A stretch of DNA of 64,000 bases from Halomonas llamarensis (GTDB lineage Bacteria; Pseudomonadota; Gammaproteobacteria; Pseudomonadales; Halomonadaceae). The position numbers and the translations under genes are program-made. This document shows, piece after piece, positions 1 through 15,773 of the stretch. The notes beneath the pieces were generated by a model. It did no database searches and was not told where the DNA came from. It saw only the letters and a list, made by a program, of their open reading frames with translations. Location of the stretch: positions 1 through 64,000 of the forward strand of contig NZ_JAMJPJ010000010.1 of the NCBI RefSeq assembly GCF_023555005.1, written 5' to 3'. Within the stretch, counting starts at the first letter, position 1; every line of letters begins with the position of its first letter.

Positions 1-127
1 CCAAGGGCTGATCTCAATACTCGATACGGTAAGATGGCTTAACCGTTGTTCATGAACCGCCGTGGTACGGAACCGTACGCCCGGTGGTGTGAGAGGACAG
101 GGGAGGCGACTCCCCTTCCTACTCGAT
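1..127 (+). mobile_element. 3' end of a group II intron (domains V and VI)
   Basis: The first 127 bases carry the hallmark 3' structures of a bacterial group II intron. A domain V-like hairpin has an outer stem ACCGCCG (56-62) with CGGTGGT (82-88) and an inner stem GTACG (65-69) with CGTAC (74-78). It is followed by a domain VI-like hairpin AGGGGAG (99-105) with CTCCCCT (110-116) closed by a GCGA loop, then CCTACTCGAT ending near 127, which fits the usual AY end of such introns. The reverse transcriptase/maturase gene and the 5' half would lie left of the window. The intron sits just upstream of the tRNA-Trp promoter. Class is not assigned. Confidence 0.75.
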
Positions 128-174
128 CTCTGTTTTTAGATAAAGCGGTTTGATGTCTAAAAATGGGGAAAGGG

Positions 175-203
175 TTGTCAAGTAGAGGTGTTTTCGCTAC
201 CAT
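175..203 (+). promoter_or_regulatory. sigma-70 promoter of tRNA-Trp/secE/nusG
   Basis: TTGTCA (175-180) and TACCAT (198-203) are separated by exactly 17 bases. The -10 box is followed by GC-rich sequence (GACGCCC), the kind of discriminator found at stringently controlled stable-RNA promoters. The promoter starts 48 bases after the predicted intron end, so the intron does not interrupt it. Confidence 0.55.
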
Positions 204-263
204 GACGCCCGCTGTTGCGTAGTGCATGCGGTATTGATGTTGAAGGCAGCGTAAGCACGATAC

Positions 264-339
<76 letters not shown>

Positions 340-407
340 GCCTTCCCCAGGTTGGTGTGCCCCAAAAAATTCTTTATCGTTCGCTGCACCCTTAGGAGTC
401 TCGTTTT

Positions 408-791
408 ATGAAGCCTAGTCCTGTAAAGCATGGTGCTGAAGTTCAACAGTCGCGCCATGACGGGCTCAAGTGGGCAGCGGTCGTAGCGCTTCTGGTTGTT
501 GCTGTTGTTGGTAACACCTATTTTGCCGATTTGGCTCTTTTGTATCGCGTGTTAGGCGTGGTGGTGCTGTGTGTTATTGCTGGCGCGATTGCGTTGGTCA
601 CCACAAAGGGGCGTAATCTGGTTATTTTAGCGCAAGAGTCTAAGAAAGAGATTCAGCGCGTCGTCTGGCCGACTCGTCCCGAAACAGTACAGACCACGGC
701 GATTGTGCTGGCGGCTGTTTTTGTTGTTGGTTTGGCGTTGTGGTTGATTGACACGCTTCTCAGCTGGGCGATGTCCGGCGTCATTGGTTAG
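408..791 (+). CDS. secE: SecE, preprotein translocase subunit
   Basis: This 127-residue inner-membrane protein is the same length as E. coli SecE and clamps SecY in the Sec translocon. Three hydrophobic segments are visible at about residues 22-40, 43-62 and 95-118. The conserved amphipathic stretch with [11 protein letters not shown] comes just before the third. The ATG at 408 follows TAGGAG (393-398). Its TAG stop lies inside the ribosome binding site of nusG, which suggests coupled translation. Confidence 0.97.
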   Translation: MKPSPVKHGAEVQQSRHDGLKWAAVVALLVVAVVGNTYFADLALLYRVLGVVVLCVIAGAIALVTTKGRNLVILAQESKKEIQRVVWPTRPETVQTTAIVLAAVFVVGLALWLIDTLLSWAMSGVIG

Positions 792-799
792 GAGTTTTC

Positions 800-1333
800 A
801 TGTCCAAGCGTTGGTACGTCGTACACGCTTACTCCGGTTTTGAAAAGCATGTCATGCGCTCGCTGCTTGAGCGTGTGAGGCTTTATGGCAAAGAGGATCG
901 CTTTGGTGAAATTCTTGTGCCGACCGAAGAAGTGGTTGAAATGCGTGACGGCAAGCGCCGCAAGAGCGAGCGCAAGTTCTATCCCGGCTATGTGTTGGTC
1001 GAGATGGAAATGGCCGACGATACATGGCACATGGTCAATGAAACGCCGCGTGTCATGGGGTTTATCGGCGGTACTAAAGAAAAACCCGCGCCAATTTCGA
1101 CGCGCGAGGCAGAAGCGATTCTGCGTCGCGTAAAAGACGGCACTGATAAGCCGCGACCCAAGACCGTTTTCGAGCCGGGTCAGTCCGTCCGAGTGGTCGA
1201 TGGTCCGTTCGCCGACTTTAACGGTGTTGTTGAAGAAGTTAACTACGAGAAAAGTCGCCTCCAGGTAAGTGTACTGATCTTTGGTCGCGCAACACCTGTC
1301 GAGCTTGAGTTCGCTCAGGTTGAGAAAGAATAG
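800..1333 (+). CDS. nusG: NusG transcription elongation/termination factor
   Basis: NusG (177 residues) binds RNA polymerase, suppresses pausing, links transcription to ribosomes through S10 and recruits Rho. The N-terminal NGN domain starts with [14 protein letters not shown] and holds the [10 protein letters not shown] strand. The C-terminal KOW domain (from about residue 125) reads [18 protein letters not shown]. Length and order match the gammaproteobacterial family, and TAGGAG at 789-794 fixes the start. Confidence 0.97.
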   Translation: MSKRWYVVHAYSGFEKHVMRSLLERVRLYGKEDRFGEILVPTEEVVEMRDGKRRKSERKFYPGYVLVEMEMADDTWHMVNETPRVMGFIGGTKEKPAPISTREAEAILRRVKDGTDKPRPKTVFEPGQSVRVVDGPFADFNGVVEEVNYEKSRLQVSVLIFGRATPVELEFAQVEKE

Positions 1334-1434
1334 ATATTAGATAGTCGTTGTTAACCGTATTTAGTGAGTCGGCCATGCGCCGACTGGTTGTCACCGGGGA
1401 GCCGCAAGGCGCTACCACCCAATTGGAGTGAAAC

Positions 1435-1866
1435 ATGGCCAAGAAAGTACAGGCTTACATCAAGCTGCAGGTTGCTGCAGGTAAAGCCAATCCAAGTCCA
1501 CCCGTTGGCCCAGCGCTGGGTCAGCACGGTGTGAACATCATGGAATTTTGTAAAACGTTCAACGCTGAGACTCAAGATATTGAGCTTGGTTTGCCGACGC
1601 CGGTTGTGATCACCGTTTACTCGGATCGCAGCTTCACCTTCATCACCAAGACGCCGCCGGCAGCTGTGCTGTTGAAGAAAGCCGCAGGTATCAAGTCCGG
1701 TTCTGGCGAGCCGAACAAAAAGAAGGTGGGCACGGTAACTCGTGAGCAGCTCGAAGAGATCGCCCAAACTAAAGAGCCGGATTTGACGGCTGCCGATCTT
1801 GATGCCGCTGTGCGTACCATTGCTGGTAGCGCGCGTAGCATGGGCTTAAACGTGGAGGGTCTCTGA
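1435..1866 (+). CDS. rplK: Ribosomal protein L11
   Basis: L11 (143 residues) binds the GTPase-associated region of 23S rRNA and is needed for RelA activation. The N-terminal proline-rich hinge [16 protein letters not shown] is intact, and the C-terminal RNA-binding domain ends with [13 protein letters not shown]. The preceding 101-base gap contains a GTCGGC/GCCGAC hairpin (1368-1384) and probably a promoter for rplKA. rplA follows after 2 bases. Confidence 0.98.
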   Translation: MAKKVQAYIKLQVAAGKANPSPPVGPALGQHGVNIMEFCKTFNAETQDIELGLPTPVVITVYSDRSFTFITKTPPAAVLLKKAAGIKSGSGEPNKKKVGTVTREQLEEIAQTKEPDLTAADLDAAVRTIAGSARSMGLNVEGL

Positions 1867-1868
1867 TC

Positions 1869-2561
1869 ATGGCTAAACTGTCTAAACGCGCCCAGCAAAT
1901 TCGCGCGAAAATCGACCCGAGTAAAGCCTACACGGTAGAAGATGCCGTGGCGCTGCTATCCGAGCTGTCAACAGTTAAGTTTAAAGAGTCGGTTGACGTG
2001 GCAATTAACTTAGGTGTTGATCCGCGTAAATCTGACCAAGTCGTACGTGGCGCCACCGTAATGCCGAATGGTACCGGTAAAGACGTTCGCGTAGCGGTTT
2101 TCACTCAGGGCGCTAATGCCGATGCGGCGAAAGAAGCCGGTGCGGATATTGTCGGCATGGAAGATTTGGCTGAGCAAGTCAAAAAAGGCGTGATGGATTT
2201 CGACGTCGTCGTTGCCTCGCCTGATGCCATGCGCGTCGTGGGTCAGTTGGGTCAGATTCTAGGTCCGCGCGGCCTGATGCCGAATCCGAAAGTGGGTACC
2301 GTTACACCGGACGTCGCGACCGCAGTGAAAAACGCCAAAGCCGGTCAAGTGCGTTTCCGCACAGACAAAAACGGCATTATCCACACGACTGTGGGTAAAG
2401 TGGATTTCGATGCCAACGCGATTAAAGGCAATCTTGATGCGCTCGTTGCTGACCTGAAAAGGCTCAAGCCAAGCACGTCAAAAGGTATTTACTTTAAGAA
2501 AATGACGCTGTCCACCACGATGGGGCCAGGTCTGACCGTCGATCATACTGTCTACATTTAA
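1869..2561 (+). CDS. rplA: Ribosomal protein L1
   Basis: L1 (230 residues) forms the mobile L1 stalk and moves deacylated tRNA out of the E site. In enterics it also represses its own L11-L1 mRNA. The signature [15 protein letters not shown] is present near residue 130. The 2-base gap after rplK indicates translational coupling. Confidence 0.98.
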   Translation: MAKLSKRAQQIRAKIDPSKAYTVEDAVALLSELSTVKFKESVDVAINLGVDPRKSDQVVRGATVMPNGTGKDVRVAVFTQGANADAAKEAGADIVGMEDLAEQVKKGVMDFDVVVASPDAMRVVGQLGQILGPRGLMPNPKVGTVTPDVATAVKNAKAGQVRFRTDKNGIIHTTVGKVDFDANAIKGNLDALVADLKRLKPSTSKGIYFKKMTLSTTMGPGLTVDHTVYI

Positions 2562-2855
2562 AGCGTGATCGAAAAAAGGCGTAACCTCTTGGAGTATGCG
2601 CCTAACCGAGCAAGAACTTTGCGGTCCCCGCGTAGATAATATTAGGGCGGGGCGCCGTCAAAGACCGCAGGTGCCGTGTGAATAAGCCCGGCTTAATGGA
2701 AAACGCCTGCGCAGATGGTGTCGCCGCCAGTTGGTTGAATGTCTAGCTTTCTGGTGAGCACCATCCCCTAGGCTTCTTGGCAGCAGTTATTGGCTGAGAA
2801 GAGATGGTAACCACCGGGACCTGACTTTAGGTTTCGGCACGAAGGAGTGATCACT
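2562..2855 (+). promoter_or_regulatory. rplJL leader (probable L10 autoregulatory region)
   Basis: This 294-base stretch has no gene and is rich in complementary segments, for example GCGGGGC-type and GGTG/CACC runs. In gammaproteobacteria the equivalent interval carries an rplJ promoter and the long mRNA leader to which the L10-L12 complex binds to repress translation. I infer that function from position and length; I did not fold it or align it to the known leader family. Confidence 0.5.
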
Positions 2856-3359
2856 GTGCCACTAGCACTTGAAGGCAAGAAAGCGATTGTTGCCCAGGTC
2901 AGTGAAGCGGCTAAAGACGCTCTCTCCGTCGTAGTTGCCGATTCTCGCGGTGTAGCGGTCAGCAAAATGACCGATCTGCGTAAGCAGGCACGTGAGAATG
3001 GTGTAGAGCTGCGTGTTGTTCGTAACACGCTAGCTCGCCGCGCTCTGGAGGGCACTCAGTGGGAGTGCCTGAACGAAAGCTTTGTGGGTCCGACGTTGCT
3101 GGCCTTCTCTAACGAAAACCCCGGCGCTGCCGCGCGGTTGTTCAAAGAGTTTGCGAAGCAAGATCAGAACTTCGAAGTAAAAGCGCTGGCCTACGAAGGT
3201 GAGCTGATTCCGGCTGCTGACATTGACCGTCTGGCAACGCTGCCGACTTACGACGAGGCAATTGCTAAGCTGATGTCGGTCATGAAAGAAGCCTCTGCTG
3301 GCAAGCTGGTTCGTACTCTGGCCGCACTGCGCGACCAGAAGCAAGACGAAGCGGCATAA
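2856..3359 (+). CDS. rplJ: Ribosomal protein L10
   Basis: L10 (167 residues) is the base of the L12 stalk. I chose the GTG at 2856, giving [12 protein letters not shown] as in the family. It has GAAGGAG (2841-2847) 8 bases upstream; the in-frame GTG at 2847 overlaps that ribosome binding site and is unlikely. The C-terminal helix that binds L12 dimers (from about residue 135) is present. It is co-transcribed with rplL. Confidence 0.96.
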   Translation: MPLALEGKKAIVAQVSEAAKDALSVVVADSRGVAVSKMTDLRKQARENGVELRVVRNTLARRALEGTQWECLNESFVGPTLLAFSNENPGAAARLFKEFAKQDQNFEVKALAYEGELIPAADIDRLATLPTYDEAIAKLMSVMKEASAGKLVRTLAALRDQKQDEAA

Positions 3360-3456
3360 GCCTCTTCACTTGTTGGCAGCATAATGTTGCCTAATACGAG
3401 CAATGAATCCTGAGTTCTCGGGCGACCGAGACTCCCGCAAAGTTAGGAATGAAACA

Positions 3457-3828
3457 ATGGCACTGACCAAAGACGATATTATCAACGCCGTTTCCGACAT
3501 GACCGTTATGGAAATTGTCGAGCTGATCGAAGCGATGGAAGAAAAATTCGGTGTTTCTGCCGCTGCAGCCGTTGTGGCTGGCCCAGGTGGTGGTGAAGCG
3601 GATGTTGAAGAAGAGCAGACCGAATTTGACCTGGTGCTCACGGGTGCTGGTGAAAAGAAAGTTAACGTCATCAAAGCCGTTCGTGAAATTACCGGCCTTG
3701 GCCTGAAAGAAGCTAAGGGTGCTGTTGACGGCGCTCCGGCGACTATCAAAGAAGCAATGTCCAAGGAAGACGCTGAAACAGCGAAGACCAAGTTGGAAGA
3801 AGCAGGCGCAAGCGTCGAGCTCAAGTAA
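3457..3828 (+). CDS. rplL: Ribosomal protein L7/L12
   Basis: L12 (123 residues) is the multi-copy stalk protein that recruits translational GTPases. It has the N-terminal dimerisation domain, an Ala/Gly-rich hinge ([12 protein letters not shown]) and the globular domain with [20 protein letters not shown]. The start ATG at 3457 follows AGGAATG; the reading frame is open further upstream but those codons do not match the family. Confidence 0.97.
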   Translation: MALTKDDIINAVSDMTVMEIVELIEAMEEKFGVSAAAAVVAGPGGGEADVEEEQTEFDLVLTGAGEKKVNVIKAVREITGLGLKEAKGAVDGAPATIKEAMSKEDAETAKTKLEEAGASVELK

Positions 3829-3868
3829 TTCTTGTGCCGGTGGCTTTACGCGCTGCGTAAGCTTCCAC

Positions 3869-3904
3869 GGCTGGCGGCGGGCAATTCCCGCTGCCGGCCT
3901 TTTT
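3869..3904 (+). terminator. Attenuator between rplL and rpoB
   Basis: A 13-bp stem pairs 3869-3881 (GGCTGGCGGCGGG) with 3887-3899 (CCCGCTGCCGGCC) with two G-U pairs, followed by TTTTT. It sits where enteric bacteria have a partial terminator that lowers rpoBC expression relative to the ribosomal genes. Partial read-through is inferred, since no promoter is obvious before rpoB. Confidence 0.75.
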
Positions 3905-4033
3905 CTGTTGAAACAGATCAAAGAATTTTGACGGCGAGCTGCCCTTTTAGGAGCTTGCTTTCTGCGTCTGACACGCCCGCGGGGAAGATGACCACGCATC
4001 GGTCACCCATGGTGAACAAGCTGGGGAAAACAG

Positions 4034-8110
<4,077 letters not shown>

Positions 8111-8120
8111 GAGCCGTCCA

Positions 8121-11100
8121 ATGAAAGATTTGGTGAAAGTCCTCAAATCGCAGTCTCAGACCGAAGAGTTTGACGCGATTAAGATTACCCTGGCATCGCC
8201 GGATATGATTCGCTCCTGGTCTTTCGGCGAGGTGAAGAAGCCCGAGACCATCAATTACCGTACCTTTAAGCCGGAACGGGATGGTCTGTTCTGTGCCAAG
8301 ATTTTTGGCCCGGTGAAAGATTACGAGTGTTTATGTGGCAAATATAAGCGCATGAAGCACCGTGGCATCATCTGCGAAAAGTGTGGTGTTGAAGTGACTA
8401 AAGCCGCTGTGCGCCGCGAGCGCATGGGGCACATTGAGCTGGCGTCGCCGGTCGCGCACATTTGGTTTTTGAAATCACTGCCGTCGCGTATCGGCATGTT
8501 CCTCGATATGACACTGCGTGATATCGAGCGCGTGCTGTACTTCGAAAGCTTTGTGGTGATCGACCCCGGTATGACCACCCTCGAGCGCGGTCAGCTGCTC
8601 AACGACGAGCAGTATTTTGAAGCGCTGGAAGAGTTCGGCGACGACTTCGACGCCCGCATGGGTGCCGAAGCCGTTCAAGAGTTGCTCAAAGACATTGATC
8701 TGGAAGAAGAGATTAATCACCTGCGCGAAGAGATTCCGCAGACTAACTCTGAAACCAAGATCAAAAAGCTCTCCAAGCGCCTGAAGCTTCTTGAGGCCTT
8801 CTACAACTCCGGTAATGCGCCGGCGTGGATGGTCATGGAAGTGCTGCCCATTTTGCCGCCGGACCTGCGTCCGCTGGTACCGCTGGATGGTGGTCGCTTT
8901 GCGACTTCGGATCTCAATGACCTTTATCGCCGTGTGATCAACCGTAACAACCGCCTGAAGCGTCTTTTGGATCTCAATGCGCCGGATATCATCGTGCGCA
9001 ATGAGAAGCGTATGCTTCAGGAAGCGGTCGATGCCTTGCTCGATAATGGTCGCCGTGGCCGGGCGATTACGGGCTCTAACAAGCGCCCGCTGAAATCGCT
9101 CGCTGATATGATAAAAGGTAAGCAAGGGCGTTTCCGTCAGAACCTGTTGGGTAAGCGTGTCGACTACTCGGGCCGTTCGGTCATCACCGTGGGCCCGACC
9201 TTGCGTCTGCACCAGTGCGGCCTGCCCAAGAAAATGGCGTTGGAGCTGTTCAAGCCGTTTATCTACTCCAAGCTGCAGTCGCTGGGCTTCGCCTCAACGA
9301 TCAAAGCCGCTAAGAAGATGGTCGAGCGTGAGCTGCCGGAAGTTTGGGATATTCTCGCTGATGTTATCCGCGAGCACCCGGTACTGCTTAACCGTGCACC
9401 CACGCTTCACCGTTTGGGCATCCAGGCGTTTGAGCCGTTGTTGATTGAAGGTAAAGCCATTCAGCTTCACCCGCTGGTGTGTGCTGCCTATAACGCCGAC
9501 TTTGACGGTGACCAGATGGCGGTCCACGTACCGCTGACGCTGGAAGCGCAGCTCGAAGCGCGCACGCTGATGATGGCGACTAACAACGTCTTGTCACCGG
9601 CAAACGGCGAGCCGATTATCGTGCCCTCACAAGACGTTGTCCTGGGGCTTTATTACATGACCCGGGAAAGGATCAATGCGCCTGGGGAAGGTATGGTGTT
9701 CTCTGGCCTTGATGAAGTCGAGCGCGCCTTTGCTACCCAGGCGGCATCTCTGCACGCTAAGGTAAAAGTGCGCCTTGACGAAGTGGATGTCGATGAAGAA
9801 ACCGGTGAGCGTTCTGAGCATCGCCGCCTCTACGACACCACGGTTGGCCGCGCGTTGCTGTTCCGCATTCTGCCGGAAGGCGTGCCGTTTGATTTGATTG
9901 ATCAGCCGATGAAGAAAAAGGCGATTTCGGGATTGATCAACGAAGTGTATCGCCGCGCCGGGCTCAAACCGACCGTCATCTTTGCTGACCAGTTAATGTA
10001 CACCGGTTTCCGCTGGGCGACTTGGTCGGGCGCTTCTATCGGCGTGAACGACTTTGTTATACCTGATGCTAAAACCGAGATCGTCGATGCGGCGGAAGCG
10101 GAAGTCAAAGAGATCGAAGATCAGTTCTCCTCGGGTCTTGTGACCGCGGGCGAGAAGTACAACAAGGTCATCGATATTTGGTCTAAGGCCAACGATAAAG
10201 TTGCCAAGGCAATGATGGCCGGTATCTCGAAAGAGAGCGTGATCGATCGCGATGGCAACGAAGTCGAGCAGGATTCGTTCAACAGCGTCTTCATCATGGC
10301 TGACTCCGGTGCTCGTGGTTCGGCGGCCCAGATACGTCAGCTCGCGGGTATGCGTGGCCTTATGGCCAAGCCAGATGGCTCGATCATCGAGACGCCGATC
10401 GTTGCCAACTTCCGTGAAGGTTTGAACGTACTGCAGTACTTCATCTCGACTCACGGTGCACGTAAGGGCCTTGCTGATACGGCACTGAAAACGGCTAACT
10501 CGGGTTACTTGACGCGTCGTCTCGTTGACGTGGCGCAAGACTTGGTGATTACTGAGAGCGACTGCAGCACCGACAGAGGGTTGACGCTACACCCGATTAT
10601 CGAAGGCGGTGATATCATCGTGCCGCTGTCGCAGCGTGTGCTAGGCCGTGTTGTCGCACAAGATGTCGTTGACCCGAGCAGCGAAGAAGTATTGATTCCA
10701 CGCGGCACATTGCTGGATGAAAAATGGTGCGCCGACCTGGATACTATGGGCGTCGATGAGATCATCGTGCGTTCGACCATTACCTGTGATACCCCGCACG
10801 GTGTCTGTTCGGCCTGCTATGGTCGCGACCTCGCACGGGGCCATCAGGTCAATATCGGTGAATCTGTCGGTGTTATTGCCGCGCAGTCGATCGGTGAGCC
10901 GGGTACCCAGCTGACCATGCGGACGTTCCACATCGGTGGGGCAGCATCGCGCTCCTCAGCGGTGGATAGCGTACAGGTCAAGCACGGTGGCAAGGTGCGC
11001 CTGCACAATATCAAGCACGTTGAGCGCGCTGACGGTAAGTTAGTCGTGGTGTCGCGCTCTAGTGCGTTGGCCGTGGCCGATGATCATGGGCGTGAGCGCG

Positions 11101-12338
11101 AGTACTACAAGCTACCTTATGGCGCTGAACTTGCCGTGCGTGACGGCGACGTGGTCGATGCGGGTGCGACGGTAGCGAAATGGGATCCGCACACCCACCC
11201 GATCGTCGCCGAAGTTGAAGGTCAGGCGCAGTTCATCGATCTCGACGAAGGTGTCACCATGCACCGTAGCGTTGATGAAATGACCGGTCTCTCGTCTATT
11301 GAGGTGATCGAGTCGGCGGCGCGCCCGATGGCAGGTCGCGACAAGCGCCCGATGATCATGCTGAAAGATGCTGGCGGTGAATATGTCGCGGTGTCGGGCT
11401 CCAATACACCGGTGCAGTACCTGTTGCCGGGTAAATCGATCATCTCCGTCGATGATGGGGCAACCATCGGTGTCGGTGAAGTGGTTGCGCGTATTCCGGT
11501 AGAGGCCTCAGGCAACAAAGATATTACCGGTGGTCTGCCGCGTGTAGCAGATCTGTTCGAAGCGCGTAAGCCGAAAGAATCCTCGATTCTGGCGGAAATC
11601 AGCGGTGTGCTCAGCTTCGGTAAAGAGACCAAAGGTAAGCGTCGTTTGACGATCACACCGGAAGATGGTGATCCGTTTGAGATGCTGATTCCGAAGTGGC
11701 GTCAAATTGCCGTCTTCGAAGGTGAAAGCGTCGAGAAGGGTGAAGTCATTTCCGATGGTCCGAGCAACCCGCACGATATTTTGCGCTTGCTGGGTGTCGA
11801 GGATTTGGCCAAATACATCACTGCTGAAGTTCAGGACGTTTATCGCCTCCAGGGCGTTGGCATCAACGATAAGCACATCGAAGTGATCGTGCGTCAGATG
11901 CTGCGCAAGGTCGAGATTACCGATTCGGGTGACTCTGACTTTATCACGGGCGATCAAGCCGAGCTGGTTCGCGTGCTGGAGCAGAATGTGCGCTTGGAAA
12001 AAGACGGCAAATTCCCGGCCAAGTATCAGCGCCAGCTATTGGGCATTACCAAAGCAAGCCTTGCTACTGAGTCGTTTATTTCCGCGGCTTCCTTCCAGGA
12101 GACGACGCGTGTATTGACTGAAGCCGCAGTAACCGGCAAGCGTGATTATCTACGCGGCTTGAAAGAGAACGTGGTGGTGGGTCGATTGATCCCTGCGGGT
12201 ACCGGGCTTACCCACCACGCCGAGCGTCGTCGTAAGCGCGATGACGTTGATCGACTGCTCAACCCATCGGCGATGGAAGTCGAGCAGGAGCTTGGGGCTC
12301 AGTTAACGGCGTTGGATTCCGACGACGAAGAGCTCTAA
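8121..12338 (+). CDS. rpoC: RNA polymerase beta' subunit
   Basis: The beta' subunit (1405 residues) carries the Mg2+-binding catalytic loop NADFDGDQM. Its three Asp residues are at 460, 462 and 464, exactly the E. coli numbers. The N-terminal zinc site ([20 protein letters not shown]) and the second zinc cluster near residue 815-900 ([19 protein letters not shown]) are visible. The start ATG follows TAGGAG at 8108-8113, next to the rpoB stop. Confidence 0.99.
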   Translation: MKDLVKVLKSQSQTEEFDAIKITLASPDMIRSWSFGEVKKPETINYRTFKPERDGLFCAKIFGPVKDYECLCGKYKRMKHRGIICEKCGVEVTKAAVRRERMGHIELASPVAHIWFLKSLPSRIGMFLDMTLRDIERVLYFESFVVIDPGMTTLERGQLLNDEQYFEALEEFGDDFDARMGAEAVQELLKDIDLEEEINHLREEIPQTNSETKIKKLSKRLKLLEAFYNSGNAPAWMVMEVLPILPPDLRPLVPLDGGRFATSDLNDLYRRVINRNNRLKRLLDLNAPDIIVRNEKRMLQEAVDALLDNGRRGRAITGSNKRPLKSLADMIKGKQGRFRQNLLGKRVDYSGRSVITVGPTLRLHQCGLPKKMALELFKPFIYSKLQSLGFASTIKAAKKMVERELPEVWDILADVIREHPVLLNRAPTLHRLGIQAFEPLLIEGKAIQLHPLVCAAYNADFDGDQMAVHVPLTLEAQLEARTLMMATNNVLSPANGEPIIVPSQDVVLGLYYMTRERINAPGEGMVFSGLDEVERAFATQAASLHAKVKVRLDEVDVDEETGERSEHRRLYDTTVGRALLFRILPEGVPFDLIDQPMKKKAISGLINEVYRRAGLKPTVIFADQLMYTGFRWATWSGASIGVNDFVIPDAKTEIVDAAEAEVKEIEDQFSSGLVTAGEKYNKVIDIWSKANDKVAKAMMAGISKESVIDRDGNEVEQDSFNSVFIMADSGARGSAAQIRQLAGMRGLMAKPDGSIIETPIVANFREGLNVLQYFISTHGARKGLADTALKTANSGYLTRRLVDVAQDLVITESDCSTDRGLTLHPIIEGGDIIVPLSQRVLGRVVAQDVVDPSSEEVLIPRGTLLDEKWCADLDTMGVDEIIVRSTITCDTPHGVCSACYGRDLARGHQVNIGESVGVIAAQSIGEPGTQLTMRTFHIGGAASRSSAVDSVQVKHGGKVRLHNIKHVERADGKLVVVSRSSALAVADDHGREREYYKLPYGAELAVRDGDVVDAGATVAKWDPHTHPIVAEVEGQAQFIDLDEGVTMHRSVDEMTGLSSIEVIESAARPMAGRDKRPMIMLKDAGGEYVAVSGSNTPVQYLLPGKSIISVDDGATIGVGEVVARIPVEASGNKDITGGLPRVADLFEARKPKESSILAEISGVLSFGKETKGKRRLTITPEDGDPFEMLIPKWRQIAVFEGESVEKGEVISDGPSNPHDILRLLGVEDLAKYITAEVQDVYRLQGVGINDKHIEVIVRQMLRKVEITDSGDSDFITGDQAELVRVLEQNVRLEKDGKFPAKYQRQLLGITKASLATESFISAASFQETTRVLTEAAVTGKRDYLRGLKENVVVGRLIPAGTGLTHHAERRRKRDDVDRLLNPSAMEVEQELGAQLTALDSDDEEL

Positions 12339-12388
12339 CTCGCGTTGGCCCCAGCGTTATGTTATGACGATAAAACCGTCGCCATGAC

Positions 12389-12418
12389 TTGACGATAGCT
12401 GGGGCAAACTATTAGAAT
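12389..12418 (+). promoter_or_regulatory. sigma-70 promoter of the str operon
   Basis: TTGACG (12389-12394) and TAGAAT (12413-12418) are 18 bases apart, each matching five of six consensus positions. They lie 79 bases before rpsL in the only sizeable gap after rpoC. A GCCCCAGC/GCTGGGGC dyad (12348-12355 and 12398-12405) overlaps the spacer. Confidence 0.6.
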
Positions 12419-12496
12419 GCGCAGCCTTTAACAGTGGGGCGGGTGCGCCCGCATCCATTGAAAAGGTAAGGCAACCATTGGAGTCAGCTACAGACT

Positions 12497-12871
12497 ATGG
12501 CAACGATTAATCAGCTAGTGCGGAAGCCGCGCAAGCGCCCCGTCACCAAGAGTGACGTGCCAGCGCTGCAGGCCTGCCCGCAAAAACGCGGTGTATGTAC
12601 GCGCGTTTACACCACTACCCCAAAGAAGCCAAACTCGGCGTTGCGTAAGGTGTGCCGTGTGCGCCTGACCAACGGCTTTGAAGTATCTTCTTACATTGGC
12701 GGTGAAGGCCACAACCTGCAAGAGCACTCAGTCGTGCTGATTCGCGGCGGTCGTGTGAAGGATTTGCCAGGTGTGCGTTATCACACCGTTCGCGGTGCTC
12801 TGGATACCTCGGGTGTTCAGAACCGTAAGCAGGGTCGTTCTAAATACGGTACCAAGCGTCCGAAGTCTTAA
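12497..12871 (+). CDS. rpsL: Ribosomal protein S12
   Basis: S12 (124 residues) lies at the decoding centre and controls accuracy. The segments [19 protein letters not shown] and [13 protein letters not shown], where streptomycin resistance mutations normally occur, have wild-type residues. It is the first gene of the str operon (rpsL, rpsG, fusA, tuf). The GGAG closest to the ATG is 13 bases away, longer than usual. Confidence 0.98.
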   Translation: MATINQLVRKPRKRPVTKSDVPALQACPQKRGVCTRVYTTTPKKPNSALRKVCRVRLTNGFEVSSYIGGEGHNLQEHSVVLIRGGRVKDLPGVRYHTVRGALDTSGVQNRKQGRSKYGTKRPKS

Positions 12872-13017
12872 TTCGGTTGCGTTGGCTCGAGTTGGGCAGC
12901 TGCGTCAGTGCTGCCAAGCGGTCAATACGAATATGATGGTCTGATAAGAGTAAGGTCGAGCGGTGCTGTGCTATCACAGGGCGAGTCTTGGGTTTACCTG
13001 AAGGATCCTTAAATTGA

Positions 13018-13497
<480 letters not shown>

Positions 13498-13620
13498 GCT
13501 CGAATGTTGCTGAGGTGTTGCTTGGGTGGATGGTGTTGGTTGCTTCACAACTAGCGCGCCTAAATTCGAGCACACCTTTTCGTACATTTCGCGCATTGCC
13601 AACTAACGGGAGTTATCACC

Positions 13621-15744
13621 GTGGCACGCAAGACTCCATTAAATCGTTACCGTAATATCGGTATCGTCGCTCACGTTGACGCGGGTAAAACCACGACAAC
13701 AGAGCGCGTATTGTTTTACACCGGCCTTTCACACAAGGTGGGTGAGGTTCATGATGGCGCGGCTACCATGGATTGGATGGAACAGGAGCAAGAGCGTGGT
13801 ATTACCATCACCTCTGCGGCGACAACCTGTTTCTGGCAAGGCATGAGCAAGCAGTTCCCTGAGCACCGTGTCAATATTATCGACACCCCGGGGCACGTCG
13901 ACTTCACCATTGAAGTTGAGCGTTCCTTGCGTGTGCTTGATGGTGCTGTTGTGGTGCTGTGTGGTTCCTCAGGCGTTCAACCGCAGACCGAGACCGTTTG
14001 GCGCCAAGCAAATAAGTACGAAGTCCCACGTATGGTCTTTGTCAACAAGATGGATCGCACTGGCGCTGATTTCTTCATGGTGGTTGACCAGTTGAAGGAG
14101 CGTCTGGGTGCCAATGGCGTGCCGATTCAGATTAACTGGGGCACGGAAGAAAACTTTAAGGGCGTCATTGATCTGATCCAGATGAAGGGCATTCTTTGGG
14201 ATGAACAGAACCTGGGCATGAATTATGACCTGGTTGATATTCCCGAAGAGCTCCTGGAAACCGCAGAAACCTACCGCGAGCAGATGATCGAAGCAGCGGC
14301 AGAAGGTTCTGACGAGCTGATGGAGAAATATCTCGAAGGTGGTGAGTTGACTACCGAAGAGATCAAGGCGGGTCTGCGCGCGCGCACACTGGCAAACGAA
14401 ATTGTCCTCATCACCTGCGGGTCTGCCTTCAAGAATAAGGGCGTCCAAGCGGTGCTTGACTGCGTCATTGAGTACATGCCGTCGCCGACTGAAGTTAAGG
14501 CGATCGAAGGCGAGTTGGACGATAAAGATGGCACTGTCGACACGCGTGAAGCTGATGATAATCAGCCGTTCGCTGCGCTGGCGTTTAAGATTGCCACTGA
14601 CCCGTTCGTCGGCACATTGACCTTTATCCGTGTTTACTCGGGCGTGTTGAACTCCGGCGACGGGGTATACAACTCGGTTAAGAGTAAGAAAGAGCGTGTG
14701 GGTCGTATCGTTCAGATGCACTCCAACTCGCGCGAAGAGATTAAAGAAGTGCGTGCTGGTGATATCGCCGCCTGTATCGGTCTAAAAGATGTTACCACCG
14801 GTGATACGCTGTGCGATATTAACCACAAGATCGTACTTGAGCGTATGGAGTTCCCTGATCCGGTTATCTCGGTTGCGGTTGAGCCGAAATCCAAAGTGGA
14901 TCAGGAGAAGATGGGTGTTGCACTGGGTAAGCTGGCCCAGGAAGATCCTTCTTTCCAAGTAAAAACCGACGAAGAGACAGGTCAGACGATCATCTCTGGT
15001 ATGGGTGAGCTTCACTTAGACATTCTTGTTGATCGCATGCGTCGCGAGTTTAAGGTGGAAGCGAATATCGGTAAGCCTCAGGTGGCCTACCGTGAAACCA
15101 TCCGTGGCAGCGTCGAGCAGGAAGGCAAGTTTGTACGTCAGTCTGGTGGTCGTGGTCAGTACGGTCACGTTGTGATGCGTATTGAACCGCTGACTTATGA
15201 AGAGAAAGGCGAAGGAGACGACGAAATCTTCTTCAAGTTTATCTCTGAAATCGTGGGCGGCGTCGTTCCGAAGGAATACGTCCCGGCGGTAGAGAAAGGG
15301 GCTTATGAGCAGCTGAAAAACGGCGTTATCGCGGGTTACCCGATGATCGACGTTAAAGTAACGCTGTTTGATGGTTCCTACCATGACGTAGACTCCAACG
15401 AGACTGCGTTTAAGATTGCTTCTTCTATGGCAGTGAAAGAAGGTGCCAGGAAGGCCAAGGCCGTGCTGCTGGAACCGGTGATGAAGGTCGAGGTCGTGAC
15501 CCCCGAGGAGTTCATGGGTGACGTCATGGGTGACCTGAACCGTCGTCGCGGTCTGGTGCAGGGCATGGATGACTCTTCTTCTGGTAAGGTCATCCGCGCA
15601 ACGGTGCCGCTGGGTGAGATGTTCGGTTACGCAACCGATCTTCGCTCTCAGACCCAGGGCCGTGCGAGCTACTCCATGGAGTTCGCGAAGTACGACGAGG
15701 CGCCCTCCAGCGTCGTAGAAGCCGTCATCAACCAAAACGGTTAA
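13621..15744 (+). CDS. fusA: Elongation factor G
   Basis: EF-G (707 residues) is the GTPase that drives translocation and, with RRF, ribosome recycling. The P loop AHVDAGKTT is at residues 17-25, switch [10 protein letters not shown] at about 88-95 and NKMD near 142. Domain IV ends with the [16 protein letters not shown] segment. It starts with GTG after GGGAG (13608-13612) and is followed by tuf after 29 bases. Confidence 0.99.
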   Translation: MARKTPLNRYRNIGIVAHVDAGKTTTTERVLFYTGLSHKVGEVHDGAATMDWMEQEQERGITITSAATTCFWQGMSKQFPEHRVNIIDTPGHVDFTIEVERSLRVLDGAVVVLCGSSGVQPQTETVWRQANKYEVPRMVFVNKMDRTGADFFMVVDQLKERLGANGVPIQINWGTEENFKGVIDLIQMKGILWDEQNLGMNYDLVDIPEELLETAETYREQMIEAAAEGSDELMEKYLEGGELTTEEIKAGLRARTLANEIVLITCGSAFKNKGVQAVLDCVIEYMPSPTEVKAIEGELDDKDGTVDTREADDNQPFAALAFKIATDPFVGTLTFIRVYSGVLNSGDGVYNSVKSKKERVGRIVQMHSNSREEIKEVRAGDIAACIGLKDVTTGDTLCDINHKIVLERMEFPDPVISVAVEPKSKVDQEKMGVALGKLAQEDPSFQVKTDEETGQTIISGMGELHLDILVDRMRREFKVEANIGKPQVAYRETIRGSVEQEGKFVRQSGGRGQYGHVVMRIEPLTYEEKGEGDDEIFFKFISEIVGGVVPKEYVPAVEKGAYEQLKNGVIAGYPMIDVKVTLFDGSYHDVDSNETAFKIASSMAVKEGARKAKAVLLEPVMKVEVVTPEEFMGDVMGDLNRRRGLVQGMDDSSSGKVIRATVPLGEMFGYATDLRSQTQGRASYSMEFAKYDEAPSSVVEAVINQNG

Positions 15745-15773
15745 CCGTTAGCTAACGTAAAGAGGTTATAGCA

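Noticed and set aside
13969..14721. Long antisense frames over fusA, tuf and rpoBC
   Set aside because: Shadows of strongly codon-biased core genes without any recognisable protein sequence.
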